The translations under genes were made by a program, and so were the position numbers. A stretch of DNA of 41,592 nt from an uncultured Lachnospiraceae bacterium (GTDB lineage Bacteria; Bacillota; Clostridia; Lachnospirales; Lachnospiraceae). Below, in pieces: positions 7,791 through 16,236 of the stretch (its first letter is position 1; each line of letters starts with the position of its first letter). The stretch lies in the NCBI GenBank assembly GCA_944376125.1, contig CALWBQ010000032.1, positions 1-41,592 of the forward strand, in the 5' to 3' direction. The notes beneath the pieces are model-generated. The model did no database searches, was not told the origin of the DNA, and saw nothing but the letters and a program-made list of their open reading frames with translations.

Positions 7791-9111
7791 GTTCTTCCTC
7801 TTCGTTGCGCTTTAAAATATAAAGCCCCTGAACCACATTAAACAGAATAAATGTGCTGAAAATGGAACTTCCACCGTAGCTGACAAAGGGCAGAGTGACC
7901 CCGGTGGATGGAATAAATTTTGTCACGCCGCCTATATTCAAAAGAACCTGGACAATGTAAACCATCCCCAGCCCAAAGGCAATCAGCTTGTAAAAGGCCG
8001 CCTGCATTTTCCCTGCAATCATCATAAACTGGATGAAGCAACCCAGGCAGATCAGCACGACACAGACGGCAAAAATCCCTCCCATTTCTTCAGAGATTGC
8101 CGCGAAAATAAAGTCTTTTTCCACAACTGGGATATTTCCCGGCATTCCCTGAAACAGGCCCAGGCCGAACCATCCCCCTGTTCCTATAGCAAACAGAGAC
8201 TGGGTGATCTGGTACCCTCTGTTATCAATATCCGCCCACGGATTCAGCCAGGCTTCCACACGAACCCGAACATGCGAAAACAGACGGCAGGCCAGCACGG
8301 AGGCGGCTGATCCGCATAAAACTCCGGCCCCCAGATACAGCCAGTTGGAGGTGGCTACAAACAGCATAAAAATGTAGGTTGCAAAAAAGATCAGCGCCCC
8401 TCCCAGATCCCTGGATGCTACCAAAACCAGGACATGGGCGGCAGCCACGGCCGTAGTCAGACACACGTTTCGAAAGCTCACGGACTGATAGAACATGGCC
8501 GCCACAAAAAATACAAAAGAAATTTTTACGAACTCGGACGGCTGAAAGGAAATATCCCCAAAGGCCAGAGAAAGCTGGGCACCGTAGCTGGTGTTTCCCC
8601 CGATCCATACAGCCGCCAGCAGGATCAGACCTCCCAGGCCGTAGAGCCATGGAACCTTGGCCAGCTGCCACACCCGGTCGATGACATAGGGAATGATCCA
8701 GGTCAGCACCGCTGCCGCCACCACAAAGATAAACTGTCTGACCGCCCACGCTCTGTCCTTCTCCGCAGACAGCCTGGTGAGCATGATAAAGCCCACACAC
8801 AGCAGCATAGCCGTATTGTTGACCAGCAGCCGCGACACGTTCCGGTACAGCAGGCGGAACCCCCAGATATAGCAGATAAAGAAAGCAGCCTGAACCAGGT
8901 AAAAAGCAATCATCTCCGGCTTCTCCGTCTTGAGATAGATGACCAGAAACGCCAGAAGATGGATCAGGAACATCGCCTGGTTCTGACGGCCGCACACTGC
9001 TTTCTTCTCTTCCGGCTCCTTGTAGGAAAAAAAGCGGAAATTGAAATATGTGTAGCAGGCCATCAGCAAAATGATCAGATATTTAGAAACGTCTATTATC
9101 AGGTTCGTCAT
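7780..9111 (-). CDS. RodA/FtsW/SpoVE family peptidoglycan glycosyltransferase
   Basis: A 443-residue polytopic membrane protein of the SEDS family, which polymerises lipid II into glycan strands. About ten hydrophobic segments are visible. Conserved features include SFQPSEFVKI near residue 190, AWLNPWADIDNRGYQ near 290 and GVTLPFVSYGGSS near 404. It overlaps the class B penicillin-binding protein gene downstream by 11 bases and follows the U32 gene by 11 bases. The pairing with a small class B enzyme supports a joint complex. The start ATG at 9111 is preceded by AGGGG at 8 bases. RodA, FtsW and SpoVE cannot be told apart with confidence from sequence alone. Confidence 0.93.
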   Translation of the reverse strand: MTNLIIDVSKYLIILLMACYTYFNFRFFSYKEPEEKKAVCGRQNQAMFLIHLLAFLVIYLKTEKPEMIAFYLVQAAFFICYIWGFRLLYRNVSRLLVNNTAMLLCVGFIMLTRLSAEKDRAWAVRQFIFVVAAAVLTWIIPYVIDRVWQLAKVPWLYGLGGLILLAAVWIGGNTSYGAQLSLAFGDISFQPSEFVKISFVFFVAAMFYQSVSFRNVCLTTAVAAAHVLVLVASRDLGGALIFFATYIFMLFVATSNWLYLGAGVLCGSAASVLACRLFSHVRVRVEAWLNPWADIDNRGYQITQSLFAIGTGGWFGLGLFQGMPGNIPVVEKDFIFAAISEEMGGIFAVCVVLICLGCFIQFMMIAGKMQAAFYKLIAFGLGMVYIVQVLLNIGGVTKFIPSTGVTLPFVSYGGSSIFSTFILFNVVQGLYILKRNEEEEHEK

Positions 9112-9122
9112 ACGTCCAACCC

Positions 9123-11405
9123 CTACTCTACGCCTCGGCGGAAATGTCCTCTTGTAAAATCTCGGAAAATCCCGCTGTCCCCGCGGAGCTCTCCGCCTTC
9201 ATTCCACCTGTCCAAAAATGCTGTCAAAATTGTCCCTGCCTGTTCTCCATTCTCCACAGTAAATTTCATTCTCAGATTCCGGATTCCCAGACTCCTGACC
9301 GCCTTTTCCTCCTGCAGCAGGGAAAGGGGGCTTGGATTATAGATCGTATTGCAGCAAAAGACACACTGGTTTTTCACCGGAAGGAATTTTCCTGTCCTGT
9401 CTTTCATCTTCAAGATCTCTGGCCTTCCGTCACAGCCAGACACCGTTTTTTTCACACACTGGGCAGAAACCATCATGGGAAGATGCCCATATATTACCAG
9501 TTCCGCATTCAAATCCCCCTGATAAACTGCTTCAATCTCCCGACTGTTCAGCTCCAGGGGCACAGTTATACGCTCAGCTCCCATCCGCCGCATTTCCGTC
9601 AGGGCCAGATGATTCCAGGAGTACATCGTATCGTCAAAAAATTGGGGGAGACTGATTCCCTTTTCTCTCAGCCACACCGGTTCCTCCAGAGAACGCACGA
9701 TAATGCCGTCAAATCCTGCTGCCTTTAATCTGTCCAGATTTCTCTCAAAATACCCAATGGCTTCTTCTCTAAAAATATGCGGAAGAATCAGGCAGCAGGC
9801 CAGGCCCTTTTCATGGATGGCCGCAGCAGCTTCTCTCCACATATCCCCAGGAAATCCCCCGCTGTCGATGGCGATCTCTGACAAAACCATCCCCCCTGTT
9901 GTCTGGGGTTCTCCGGTATCGCCTGCCAGTTTTCCCTGGGAGAGAACAGCTTGGAGCTGTTCTGGCGTTTCCGCCGATACGGCCAAACGGAACGTCTCAT
10001 CTGCCTTCTGCTCTCCAGGCTCTCTCTTAACAATCTCCCGTTTTTTCTCAATCAAGGCAGCCTTCTCTGAAGCCGGCTGTCTGGCATACAAGTTTAAGAT
10101 TTCCCTCTCCAGGCCATCCAGGGCATTTCTGCGAAGCTCATTCAGCGCCTGGACAGGCACAAAAACATTTCCCCCCAGCTCTGTCTGCAGTTTTTCGAAT
10201 GAAAAGGGAGTCCCCCCTGTCTTTTTGATCTGTTTTTCGGCTTTTTCTGCAGTTAAAGGCTGATTTTGAGCCTTCTCCGCAGCAGTACCCTCAGCTCGGG
10301 CGGATACCGTCCTGCCCCCTGTAGTGCAGGTCAGGGCCAAGCTGGCTGGCTCCCCTTCTCTCAGAGTTAAAACACCGCTGACTGGCTCCTGCTTCTCCTT
10401 CTGGACATAATTCCGATCCAGCTCTTCAAACAGTCTCTGGTTCACCTGGCGAAAAGCCGGCTTTTCGCCCAGGGCAACCATGTTTCTCCCATTGTGCTGC
10501 CTGTAATAACCTTCCGAAAAGCCTCCCCGGTCAAAAAGATCCAGCAGGAGTCTTTTGTCTTCCGGATCCACCTTCCAGCCTTTTCTCCCATTTTTTAGAT
10601 ACCGATCCAGATATTTCCGGTATACGCTGACTACGCCCGCCGTATATCTGGGACTTTTCATCCTTCCTTCAATCTTCATGGAATAGACCCCGGCCTCCAG
10701 CATATCAGGGATCAGATCCAATGTGCACAGGTCTTTTAGGTTCAGCACATATGATTCCTTTTTAGAATTTAACGTCCTGGAGCCCCGTTTTACTTCGTAG
10801 GGCAGACGGCAGGGCTGGGCGCACCGCCCCCTGTTTCCGCTTCGTCCCCCAATCAGGCTGCTCATCAGGCACTGCCCTGAGTAACAGTAGCACAGCGCTC
10901 CGTGGACAAAACTCTCGATCTCCACCGGCACCTCCTGGTGGATTTTTCTAATCTCTTCCAGGGAAAGCTCCCGGGCAGTAACAATCCTCTCGGCGCCCAT
11001 CTGAACCAGAGCTTTGGCCCCGTACACACCCGTGATGGTCATCTGAGTGCTGGCGTGGATCGGGAGACCAGGAAAATGATTCTTTATAAAGGAAAGAACC
11101 CCCAGATCCTGGACAATGACCGCGTCCAGCCCCCGCTCATAGAAGGGAGCCAGATACCGGAAGAGCTCCTTCAGCTCCCCCTCCTTCACCAGGGTATTGA
11201 CCGTCATATACAGTCTGCATCCGTGGAGATGTGCGTAATCAATCGCCTCCAGAAATTTCTCCTCATCGGGATTGTCTGCATATGCCCTGGCGCCAAACCG
11301 GCTGCCTCCCATATAAACCGCATCCGCTCCGGCTGCGATCGCTGCCTTCATACTTTCAAAGCTGCCTGCTGGAGCCAGAAGCTCTGCCCTATTCTGATTA
11401 TACAC
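9123..11405 (-). CDS. U32 family peptidase with DUF3656, probable 23S rRNA C2501 hydroxylase (RlhA-like)
   Basis: A 760-residue protein. The N-terminal 300 residues match the U32 collagenase-like family (LLAPAGSFESM, GADAVYMGG, HASTQMTITG) including the Fe-S ligand region CLMSSLIGGRSGNRGRCAQPC. After about residue 330 follow a DUF3656-like segment and a second barrel half containing PLELNSREIEA and a further Cys motif (NQCVFCCN). E. coli RlhA, with the same layout, is needed for 5-hydroxycytidine at position 2501 of 23S rRNA, so this role is likely, although database names usually say peptidase. The chosen start is GTG at 11405, just after AGGAAGGAAGAG; the in-frame TTG immediately before it (11408) is an equal alternative, and a TTG at 11477 lacks a good ribosome binding site. 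It belongs to the zapA-rodA cluster. Confidence 0.85.
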   Translation of the reverse strand: MYNQNRAELLAPAGSFESMKAAIAAGADAVYMGGSRFGARAYADNPDEEKFLEAIDYAHLHGCRLYMTVNTLVKEGELKELFRYLAPFYERGLDAVIVQDLGVLSFIKNHFPGLPIHASTQMTITGVYGAKALVQMGAERIVTARELSLEEIRKIHQEVPVEIESFVHGALCYCYSGQCLMSSLIGGRSGNRGRCAQPCRLPYEVKRGSRTLNSKKESYVLNLKDLCTLDLIPDMLEAGVYSMKIEGRMKSPRYTAGVVSVYRKYLDRYLKNGRKGWKVDPEDKRLLLDLFDRGGFSEGYYRQHNGRNMVALGEKPAFRQVNQRLFEELDRNYVQKEKQEPVSGVLTLREGEPASLALTCTTGGRTVSARAEGTAAEKAQNQPLTAEKAEKQIKKTGGTPFSFEKLQTELGGNVFVPVQALNELRRNALDGLEREILNLYARQPASEKAALIEKKREIVKREPGEQKADETFRLAVSAETPEQLQAVLSQGKLAGDTGEPQTTGGMVLSEIAIDSGGFPGDMWREAAAAIHEKGLACCLILPHIFREEAIGYFERNLDRLKAAGFDGIIVRSLEEPVWLREKGISLPQFFDDTMYSWNHLALTEMRRMGAERITVPLELNSREIEAVYQGDLNAELVIYGHLPMMVSAQCVKKTVSGCDGRPEILKMKDRTGKFLPVKNQCVFCCNTIYNPSPLSLLQEEKAVRSLGIRNLRMKFTVENGEQAGTILTAFLDRWNEGGELRGDSGIFRDFTRGHFRRGVE

Positions 11406-11462
11406 CAAATTCTCTTCCTTCCTGTTCCCGCATCCCTGCCTGCCTGCAGTACCGCTGTAATA

Positions 11463-11511
11463 GAAAAGCCGCTGCAAAATGAAACCTTTTTCCCTTTCCT
11501 TCTGCAGCAGC
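11463..11511 (-). terminator. Possible attenuating terminator between zapA and the U32 gene
   Basis: Minus strand: GCTGCTGCA pairs with TGCAGCGGC (9 bp, one G-U) around a 26-base loop, followed by TTTTCTATT. The long loop and short U-run suggest partial termination after zapA. Confidence 0.4.
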
Positions 11512-11524
11512 CCATCCGTACTTA

Positions 11525-12034
11525 TTATCTTTTCCCCCCGCGCCTTACACCATGGCCGCCTTTCTGAGACGGACGAACCGGAGACACTGCCGGTTCCGCT
11601 TCTCTGCCGTCCCCTGACTCCTGACCAGAAGGCCCGGCCTCCTCATCCGGATGCTCCGGCTGCTCTTTCTCCTCCTGGTTCAGCGTCTGCTCTTTCTGGA
11701 AATCCTCCAGCGTTCTGAGTGCTGATTCCAGCTTCATCTGAGTGCTGACCAGCTCATGTTTCAGGCTGTAGATCTCCCGCTCCATCTCACTTTTCTGCTT
11801 TTCCATGGCACTTACCTTATCCAGAGCTTTGAAATAATCATCTGCCATATTCAGCTCGATCATAACTCTCTGGTAATCTGCGCTCTGCTTGCCAAAACCA
11901 GGCTGCTCCCGCATCTTTTCCGTCTTCTCATTGATATAGCCGGCTACCTTCTGAAAATAGCTCTTTTCCTCTGTCCCTGCCAGGGTATATACATTTCCAT
12001 CTATCAATACTTCCGCGTAATTCTTGGAATCCAT
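11525..12034 (-). CDS. zapA: Cell division protein ZapA
   Basis: A 169-residue cytoplasmic protein that binds FtsZ and promotes Z-ring bundling. The N-terminal 45 residues match the ZapA beta-alpha head (VLIDGNVYTLAG, then YFQKVAGYINEK). Residues 60-125 are a long coiled coil. The C-terminal 45 residues are a low-complexity Glu/Gly/Pro/Arg tail, longer than in typical ZapA and probably disordered. The start ATG at 12034 follows AGGAGAAAGAAGAACG. It has its own promoter in the 78-base gap after ruvB and lies upstream of the wall-synthesis genes, which fits a division role. Confidence 0.88.
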   Translation of the reverse strand: MDSKNYAEVLIDGNVYTLAGTEEKSYFQKVAGYINEKTEKMREQPGFGKQSADYQRVMIELNMADDYFKALDKVSAMEKQKSEMEREIYSLKHELVSTQMKLESALRTLEDFQKEQTLNQEEKEQPEHPDEEAGPSGQESGDGREAEPAVSPVRPSQKGGHGVRRGGKR

Positions 12035-12073
12035 CGTTCTTCTTTCTCCTGTAGTTAAAATTTAACAGGTATC

Positions 12074-12102
12074 ATTATACCATATTTTCAGACAGCAGTG
12101 AA
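12074..12102 (-). promoter_or_regulatory. Sigma-A promoter for zapA
   Basis: Minus strand: TTCACT (12097-12102), a 17-base spacer and a perfect TATAAT (12074-12079), 40 bases before the zapA ATG. This lets zapA and the genes after it be expressed apart from ruvAB. Confidence 0.65.
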
Positions 12103-12112
12103 GCTGTTTTTC

Positions 12113-13114
12113 TCACCCCTGCTCCTTAGGGATCCCCAGATGGCGGTAAGCGCTGTCCGTCGCCATGCGGCCTCTCGGTGTGCGGTTGATCAGACCATTC
12201 ATCAAGAGATACGGCTCATATACATCCTCCAAGGTTCCTGCATCTTCCCCCAGGGCTGCTGCCAGGGTATCCAGCCCCACCGGGCCTCCGCCGAATTTCT
12301 CAATAATAAACAAAAGAATATTCCGGTCATTCTGATCCAGCCCCAGTTTATCGACATCCAGAATATCCAAGGCAAAGTCTGCTACTTCTTTGGTGATCCT
12401 GCCGTCGTACTTGACCTGGGCAAAGTCTCTGACTCGCTTTAAGAGACGGTTGGCCAACCTGGGAGTTCCTCTGGAACGTCTGGCTATCTCAACAGCGCCG
12501 TCCCTGTCGATCTCCACACCCAGAGAGACAGCCGACCTTAAGACGATGGAAGTCAGCTCCTTGGCTGTATAAAATTCCAAGCGCTGGACAACGCCGAAGC
12601 GGTCTCTGAGGGGGGCTGTTAAAAGTCCTGCCCTGGTCGTCGCACCTACCAGGGTAAACTTGGGCAATTCCAGGCGGATCGACCTGGCAGAGGAATCCTT
12701 TCCCAGCATAATATCAATGGCATAGTCCTCCATCGCCGGGTAAAGGACCTCCTCCACCTGGCGGTTGAGCCGATGAATCTCATCCACAAAGAGGACGTCC
12801 CCCTCCTGGAGATTGTTGAGGATGGCAGCCATCTCCCCTGGTTTTTCGATGGCAGGACCTGATGTCACTTTCATATTCGTTCCCATCTCCCTGGCAATAA
12901 TTCCAGCCAGAGTCGTCTTTCCCAGACCAGGCGGCCCGTAGAAAAGCACATGATCCAGGGCCTCCCCACGGGATTTGGCGGCATCGATATAGACCTTTAA
13001 AGTCTCCTTGATCTTTTCCTGTCCGATATATTCTGCCAAAAACTGCGGGCGCAGGCTTGTCTCTATTTTTTTGTCTTCTTCCGTTGCTTCCGTAGTAATG
13101 ATTCTGCGTTCCAT
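12113..13114 (-). CDS. ruvB: Holliday junction branch migration ATPase RuvB
   Basis: A 333-residue AAA+ motor that drives Holliday junction branch migration with RuvA. Walker [12 protein letters not shown] is at residues 60-70 and Walker [10 protein letters not shown] near residue 112. The sensor/arginine-finger stretch [17 protein letters not shown] is near residue 157, and the C-terminal winged-helix DNA-binding domain ends with TPRGRMAT. Length is standard. It starts 12 bases after the ruvA stop, so the pair forms an operon. It should be SOS-inducible through the box upstream of ruvA. Confidence 0.98.
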   Translation of the reverse strand: MERRIITTEATEEDKKIETSLRPQFLAEYIGQEKIKETLKVYIDAAKSRGEALDHVLFYGPPGLGKTTLAGIIAREMGTNMKVTSGPAIEKPGEMAAILNNLQEGDVLFVDEIHRLNRQVEEVLYPAMEDYAIDIMLGKDSSARSIRLELPKFTLVGATTRAGLLTAPLRDRFGVVQRLEFYTAKELTSIVLRSAVSLGVEIDRDGAVEIARRSRGTPRLANRLLKRVRDFAQVKYDGRITKEVADFALDILDVDKLGLDQNDRNILLFIIEKFGGGPVGLDTLAAALGEDAGTLEDVYEPYLLMNGLINRTPRGRMATDSAYRHLGIPKEQG

Positions 13115-13126
13115 TGACCTTTCCCT

Positions 13127-13750
13127 CTATAAAAACGATAAATGGCGCAGGGATGCCTTTAAAATTTCCTCTGCTGTCATTGTCTCTGCTGCCTCTGTCC
13201 GGCGAACGGCCCGCACCGCTTCTGCGTTGGTATAACCCAGGGCCACCAATGCCTGAACAGCCTCTTTTGCGGCCTCTCCTCCGCTTCCCTGCCAGACAAT
13301 ATCCCCTTGTTTCTCGCCGCTCCCCGCTGCAGAATCCAGAATATCATCGGCTGACACCTTATCCTTCAGATCCAAAATTACCCTCTGGGCTGTCTTGACG
13401 CCAATGCCCGGAGCGCGGGAAATGGCCTTCGCATCGCCGGAGATGATCGCAAGCCTCAGGTCGTCCGGCCGGAGAGCTGACAAAATCCCCAGAGCTCCCT
13501 TAGGGCCAACTCCATTAACCCCCAAAAGCTGCTGGAACATCTCTCTGTCCTGGCGGCTTAGAAAGCCGTAGAGGCACATAGCATCCTCTCTCACCTGAAA
13601 ATACGTATAAACTTTTACCTCTTCGCCCACCCCCGGCAGCTCATCCAAAAGGGAGAGGGGAACCCGAACCGCCAGGCCGACTGGCCCGGCTTCTATTACA
13701 ATCACATCGCCCTGAACTTCCATCAGCGGCCCCTTTACATATGAAATCAT
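13127..13750 (-). CDS. ruvA: Holliday junction DNA helicase subunit RuvA
   Basis: A 207-residue protein that forms tetramers on Holliday junctions and recruits RuvB. The N-terminal OB fold starts MISYVKG. Two helix-hairpin-helix motifs are visible: LLGVNGVGPKGALGIL near residue 71 and APGIGVKTAQRVI near residue 111. The C-terminal RuvB-contact domain begins after residue 145 and contains ALVALGYTNAEA. Its start follows AAGGAGAATTT. It is the first gene of the ruvAB operon and has a sigma-A promoter facing an oppositely oriented exonuclease gene, with an SOS box between them. Confidence 0.97.
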   Translation of the reverse strand: MISYVKGPLMEVQGDVIVIEAGPVGLAVRVPLSLLDELPGVGEEVKVYTYFQVREDAMCLYGFLSRQDREMFQQLLGVNGVGPKGALGILSALRPDDLRLAIISGDAKAISRAPGIGVKTAQRVILDLKDKVSADDILDSAAGSGEKQGDIVWQGSGGEAAKEAVQALVALGYTNAEAVRAVRRTEAAETMTAEEILKASLRHLSFL

Positions 13751-13779
13751 AAATTCTCCTTGTCTCTGATCTTGGCATC

Positions 13780-13808
13780 ATCATATCATACCCCGAAATC
13801 TATTGCAA
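13780..13808 (-). promoter_or_regulatory. Sigma-A promoter for ruvAB
   Basis: Minus strand: TTGCAA (13803-13808), a 17-base spacer and TATGAT (13780-13785), about 30 bases before the ruvA ATG. A second overlapping TATGAT lies at 13785-13790. Confidence 0.65.
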
Positions 13809-13815
13809 CACGAAT

Positions 13816-13829
13816 CGAACAAAGGTTCA
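13816..13829. promoter_or_regulatory. SOS box (LexA/DinR-type operator) between ruvAB and the exonuclease gene
   Basis: The 14 bases CGAACAAAGGTTCA contain the Gram-positive SOS core GAAC-N4-GTTC without mismatch in the half-sites. It lies 7 bases from the ruvA -35 box on one side and 6 bases from the exonuclease -35 box on the other. One LexA-bound site could therefore control both divergent units. Confidence 0.7.
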
Positions 13830-13835
13830 TGGCAG

Positions 13836-13865
13836 TTGACTTTTTCCGCCTTCATCCGCTATAAT
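13836..13865 (+). promoter_or_regulatory. Strong sigma-A promoter for the YprB-like exonuclease gene
   Basis: TTGACT (13836-13841), an 18-base spacer and a perfect TATAAT (13860-13865). The transcript leader of about 45 bases can form a GAAGGT/ACCTTC hairpin immediately before the AGGAGG ribosome binding site. Confidence 0.75.
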
Positions 13866-13916
13866 GGCAGCTATCAGAAGGTGCTTTCGCGCCGCAAACC
13901 TTCAGGAGGCATTTTT

Positions 13917-15029
13917 ATGATCACCATCCAGCACACTGCAGACTTGCCGGACACCTATCCGTTAGAGCGGCTCGGCCCACTGTCACAGCTCCTTTTTTTT
14001 GATATTGAGACCACCGGATTCTCCGGCGACACTTCTTCCCTGTACCTGATCGGCTGCGCCTATCACCGTGACGGCGGCTGGAATCTGATCCAGTGGTTTG
14101 CCGATACGCCGGATTCCGAGCCGGAGATTCTGAAGGCTTTCTTTGCCTTTCTCAAAGATTATTCCATCCTGGTTCACTTTAACGGAGACCGGTTTGACCT
14201 CCCTTTTATCCTGAAACGCTGCCGCCATCTGGGCCTTTCCTGCGATTTTTCCGGTATGAAAAGCATCGACATTTACCGCAGGATCCAGCCCTACCGATCA
14301 CTGCTGGGGCTGGAGAGCATGAAACAGAAAGCCATCGAACGGTTCCTGGGCATTTTTCGGGAAGATCCCTACAGCGGCGGCCAGCTAATTGAAGTCTACC
14401 GCGACTATCTTGCCGAGAAAAGCCCATCTCTCTATCATATGCTGATTCTCCACAATGAGGAGGATCTGAAAGGAATGCCGCTGATCCTCCCGATTCTCAG
14501 CTACTGCGACATGCTGGAGGGTCCTTTCTCTCTTGCGGAGCAGAGGTCCGGTAGCATGTGCGACATCTTTGGAAATCCGGAACCGCTCCTGTCCCTTATA
14601 TACGAAAGCCCCTTCCAGATCCCGGCGGAATGGTCTGCCTCCAGCAAAGACTTCCATCTGGACGGCTCAGGAAACCGCCTGAGCTGCACTGTCGCTCTCA
14701 CAGAGAAAGAGCTGAAGCACTTTTACCCAGACTATCAGAATTATTACTATCTCCCTGCTGAGGACACAGCTATCCACAAGAGCATCGGAGAATTTGTAGA
14801 CAGGTCGGCAAGAAAAAAGGCTACGCCCTCTACCTGCTATGTTCGCCGGTCAGGCGTCTTTCTCCCTCTAACATGCCCGGCAGAGACTTCCGTGCTGAGG
14901 CAAAGCTACCGGGACAAACAGGCATATATTCCCTATGATCCCTCGCTGTTTGAAAATCCAGACTTTGCCCAGCGCTATCTGAAAGGCGTCCTGGCCCTCT
15001 TCTGCCCTAAAGGATTTTCAGCCCCATAG
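13917..15029 (+). CDS. YprB-type RNase H-like exonuclease
   Basis: A 370-residue protein with a DEDD-type RNase H-like fold (RNase_H_2/YprB family). Motif I is FFDIETTGF, with Asp29 and Glu31. Motif II is VHFNGDRFDLPFI near residue 87. Motif III is around LHNEEDLKGMP near residue 180. The C-terminal 160 residues are less conserved. Members of this family are predicted 3'-5' exonucleases, with function poorly known. The start ATG at 13917 was chosen because AGGAGG precedes it and the promoter ends upstream; the longer frame from 13803 would run through the promoter. The gene is divergent from ruvAB and shares an SOS box with it, which suggests a role in DNA repair. It ends at a strong hairpin. 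Confidence 0.82.
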   Translation: MITIQHTADLPDTYPLERLGPLSQLLFFDIETTGFSGDTSSLYLIGCAYHRDGGWNLIQWFADTPDSEPEILKAFFAFLKDYSILVHFNGDRFDLPFILKRCRHLGLSCDFSGMKSIDIYRRIQPYRSLLGLESMKQKAIERFLGIFREDPYSGGQLIEVYRDYLAEKSPSLYHMLILHNEEDLKGMPLILPILSYCDMLEGPFSLAEQRSGSMCDIFGNPEPLLSLIYESPFQIPAEWSASSKDFHLDGSGNRLSCTVALTEKELKHFYPDYQNYYYLPAEDTAIHKSIGEFVDRSARKKATPSTCYVRRSGVFLPLTCPAETSVLRQSYRDKQAYIPYDPSLFENPDFAQRYLKGVLALFCPKGFSAP

Positions 15030-15033
15030 CAGG

Positions 15034-15083
15034 AAAGCTGTCTGACGATGCACGCAATCTCCGTGCAGCCGCAGACAGCTTTT
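15034..15083 (+). terminator. Terminator after the exonuclease gene
   Basis: AAAGCTGTCTG pairs with CAGACAGCTTT (11 bp), and the loop holds a nested GCACG/CGTGC stem. TTCT and an AT-rich stretch follow. It lies between two convergent genes and may work in both directions, more weakly for the minus strand. Confidence 0.7.
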
Positions 15084-15093
15084 CTAAATTCTG

Positions 15094-15639
15094 TTAATAA
15101 TATCCCTTTCTCAGGAGCTTCCGGATATAGGCAAAGGTTCTCTTTTCCCCTTTCTTTTTCAACATCCACAGCAGCCGCTCCAGCAGCGCCCTGGTCTCCG
15201 GATGCATAGTGACGTATTTCCTGGTCTTCTCGTAATACTCCCAGGCTGCTCCGTCCGTATAGTCCTTTCCCCGGTACACCTTGCAGGCCGCAATCCGGTC
15301 CATCACCATCTCAATTACGTACCTGAGAGGCATTTTGTTTCCCACAAGCCCCTCTTCTTTATTTTTTGAAATGTCGATCCAGTATTCATAGTGGTGTTTG
15401 TTCCGGCCTTTATGGTGAAGCCACGCCCTGGAAAATCCCATAATTTCCCGCTCTGCTGCATTGGGGCTCCGGTTTCCCTGATAAAACCTGACGCCAATGA
15501 AGAATTCTTCCGGGCTGTACTTGGAGAGATCGTGAAGCAGCCCCTGCCTGTACAAGCCAACCTGGAAGCAATGGCTCATAACCAACAGCTTGTGCTCCGT
15601 GATCGTCATAAAATGTCTTACAATATTGATAGCCTTCAT
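15094..15639 (-). CDS. DUF5662 family protein
   Basis: A 181-residue cytoplasmic protein of unknown function, recognised as DUF5662. It is rich in His, Tyr and Arg. Visible features are LLHDLSKYSPEEF near residue 33, which resembles the His-Asp metal motif of HD domains, and HHKGRNKHHYEYW near residue 75. A hydrolase-like metal site is possible but not shown. The start ATG at 15639 is chosen because TGAGGA precedes it and a promoter lies just upstream. The longer open frame from 15867 would run through that promoter. It is monocistronic and convergent with the exonuclease gene. Confidence 0.75.
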   Translation of the reverse strand: MKAINIVRHFMTITEHKLLVMSHCFQVGLYRQGLLHDLSKYSPEEFFIGVRFYQGNRSPNAAEREIMGFSRAWLHHKGRNKHHYEYWIDISKNKEEGLVGNKMPLRYVIEMVMDRIAACKVYRGKDYTDGAAWEYYEKTRKYVTMHPETRALLERLLWMLKKKGEKRTFAYIRKLLRKGYY

Positions 15640-15676
15640 GGTATATTCCTCAATTCTGCAAACTAAAAACACTTTC

Positions 15677-15705
15677 ATTATACCAATGTTCTTATTAAAA
15701 TGCAA
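15677..15705 (-). promoter_or_regulatory. Sigma-A promoter for the DUF5662 gene
   Basis: Minus strand: TTGCAT (15700-15705), a 17-base spacer and a perfect TATAAT (15677-15682), 38 bases before the chosen ATG. Confidence 0.75.
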
Positions 15706-15874
15706 ACCATCTTTTTCCCGGCCGCTACCGTTTCTGGGAGCTCCCCAGAGAGAATATTCCGAGTCCCGCACAGAGGCCGATTCTATGTCAAAATTGTCAG
15801 GAATCACTAAAAAACAGGTCGAAAAATTGTTACAATTATTCGGGATTTTTCCCAAAATTTTACACAAAAACCAT

Positions 15875-15903
15875 TTGACAGGTCTATGAAACTATGCTAT
15901 TCT
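15875..15903 (+). promoter_or_regulatory. Sigma-A promoter for the cold-shock gene
   Basis: A perfect TTGACA (15875-15880), a 17-base spacer and TATTCT (15898-15903). It gives a leader of about 50 bases before the csp ATG. The DNA from 15706 to 15874 upstream is AT-rich and holds nothing else that I can identify. Confidence 0.7.
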
Positions 15904-15910
15904 ATGGACA

Positions 15911-15930
15911 GTTGTGAAATGGCTCACAAC
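15911..15930 (+). promoter_or_regulatory. Hairpin and U-rich tract in the cold-shock mRNA leader
   Basis: GTTGTGA pairs with TCACAAC (7 bp, 6-base loop). Eight bases later a U-rich run (15936-15950) leads directly into the GGAGG site. This could be a temperature-responsive structure, an autoregulatory Csp-binding site or a weak attenuator. Confidence 0.45.
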
Positions 15931-15962
15931 ACAATTTCTTTTTATTTTTTGGAGGTATCATA

Positions 15963-16160
15963 ATGAAAGGTACAGTTAAGTGGTTCAATAACCAGAAAGG
16001 CTACGGATTCATTTCCGACGAGCAGGGCAATGACGTTTTCGTTCATTACTCTGGATTAAATATGGAGGGCTTTAAGTCTCTGGACGAAGGCGCTCAGGTA
16101 GAATTTGACGTAGTCAACGGTGCTAAGGGACCGCAGGCAACCAACGTTACCAAATTATAA
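15963..16160 (+). CDS. Cold-shock protein (CspA family)
   Basis: A 65-residue single-domain nucleic-acid chaperone that melts mRNA structure in the cold and in rapid growth. RNP1 is seen as KGYGFI (residues 13-18) and RNP2 as VFVHY (residues 26-30). The fold starts MKGTVKWFN as in typical Csp proteins. The start follows TTGGAGGTATCATA. It is monocistronic, with its own strong promoter, a structured leader and a structured 3' region ending in a strong terminator. Confidence 0.97.
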   Translation: MKGTVKWFNNQKGYGFISDEQGNDVFVHYSGLNMEGFKSLDEGAQVEFDVVNGAKGPQATNVTKL

Positions 16161-16236
16161 TCATCTAGTCTGCAGTGTACCTTTTTCAATCATATATCAT
16201 TTTTGATGTTCATTGAAATAAAGTTATATTGGATTT

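Noticed and set aside
13803..13916. Extended N-terminus for the YprB-like exonuclease
   Set aside because: The extra 38 codons would be upstream of and across the promoter; the ATG with AGGAGG at 13917 is far better.
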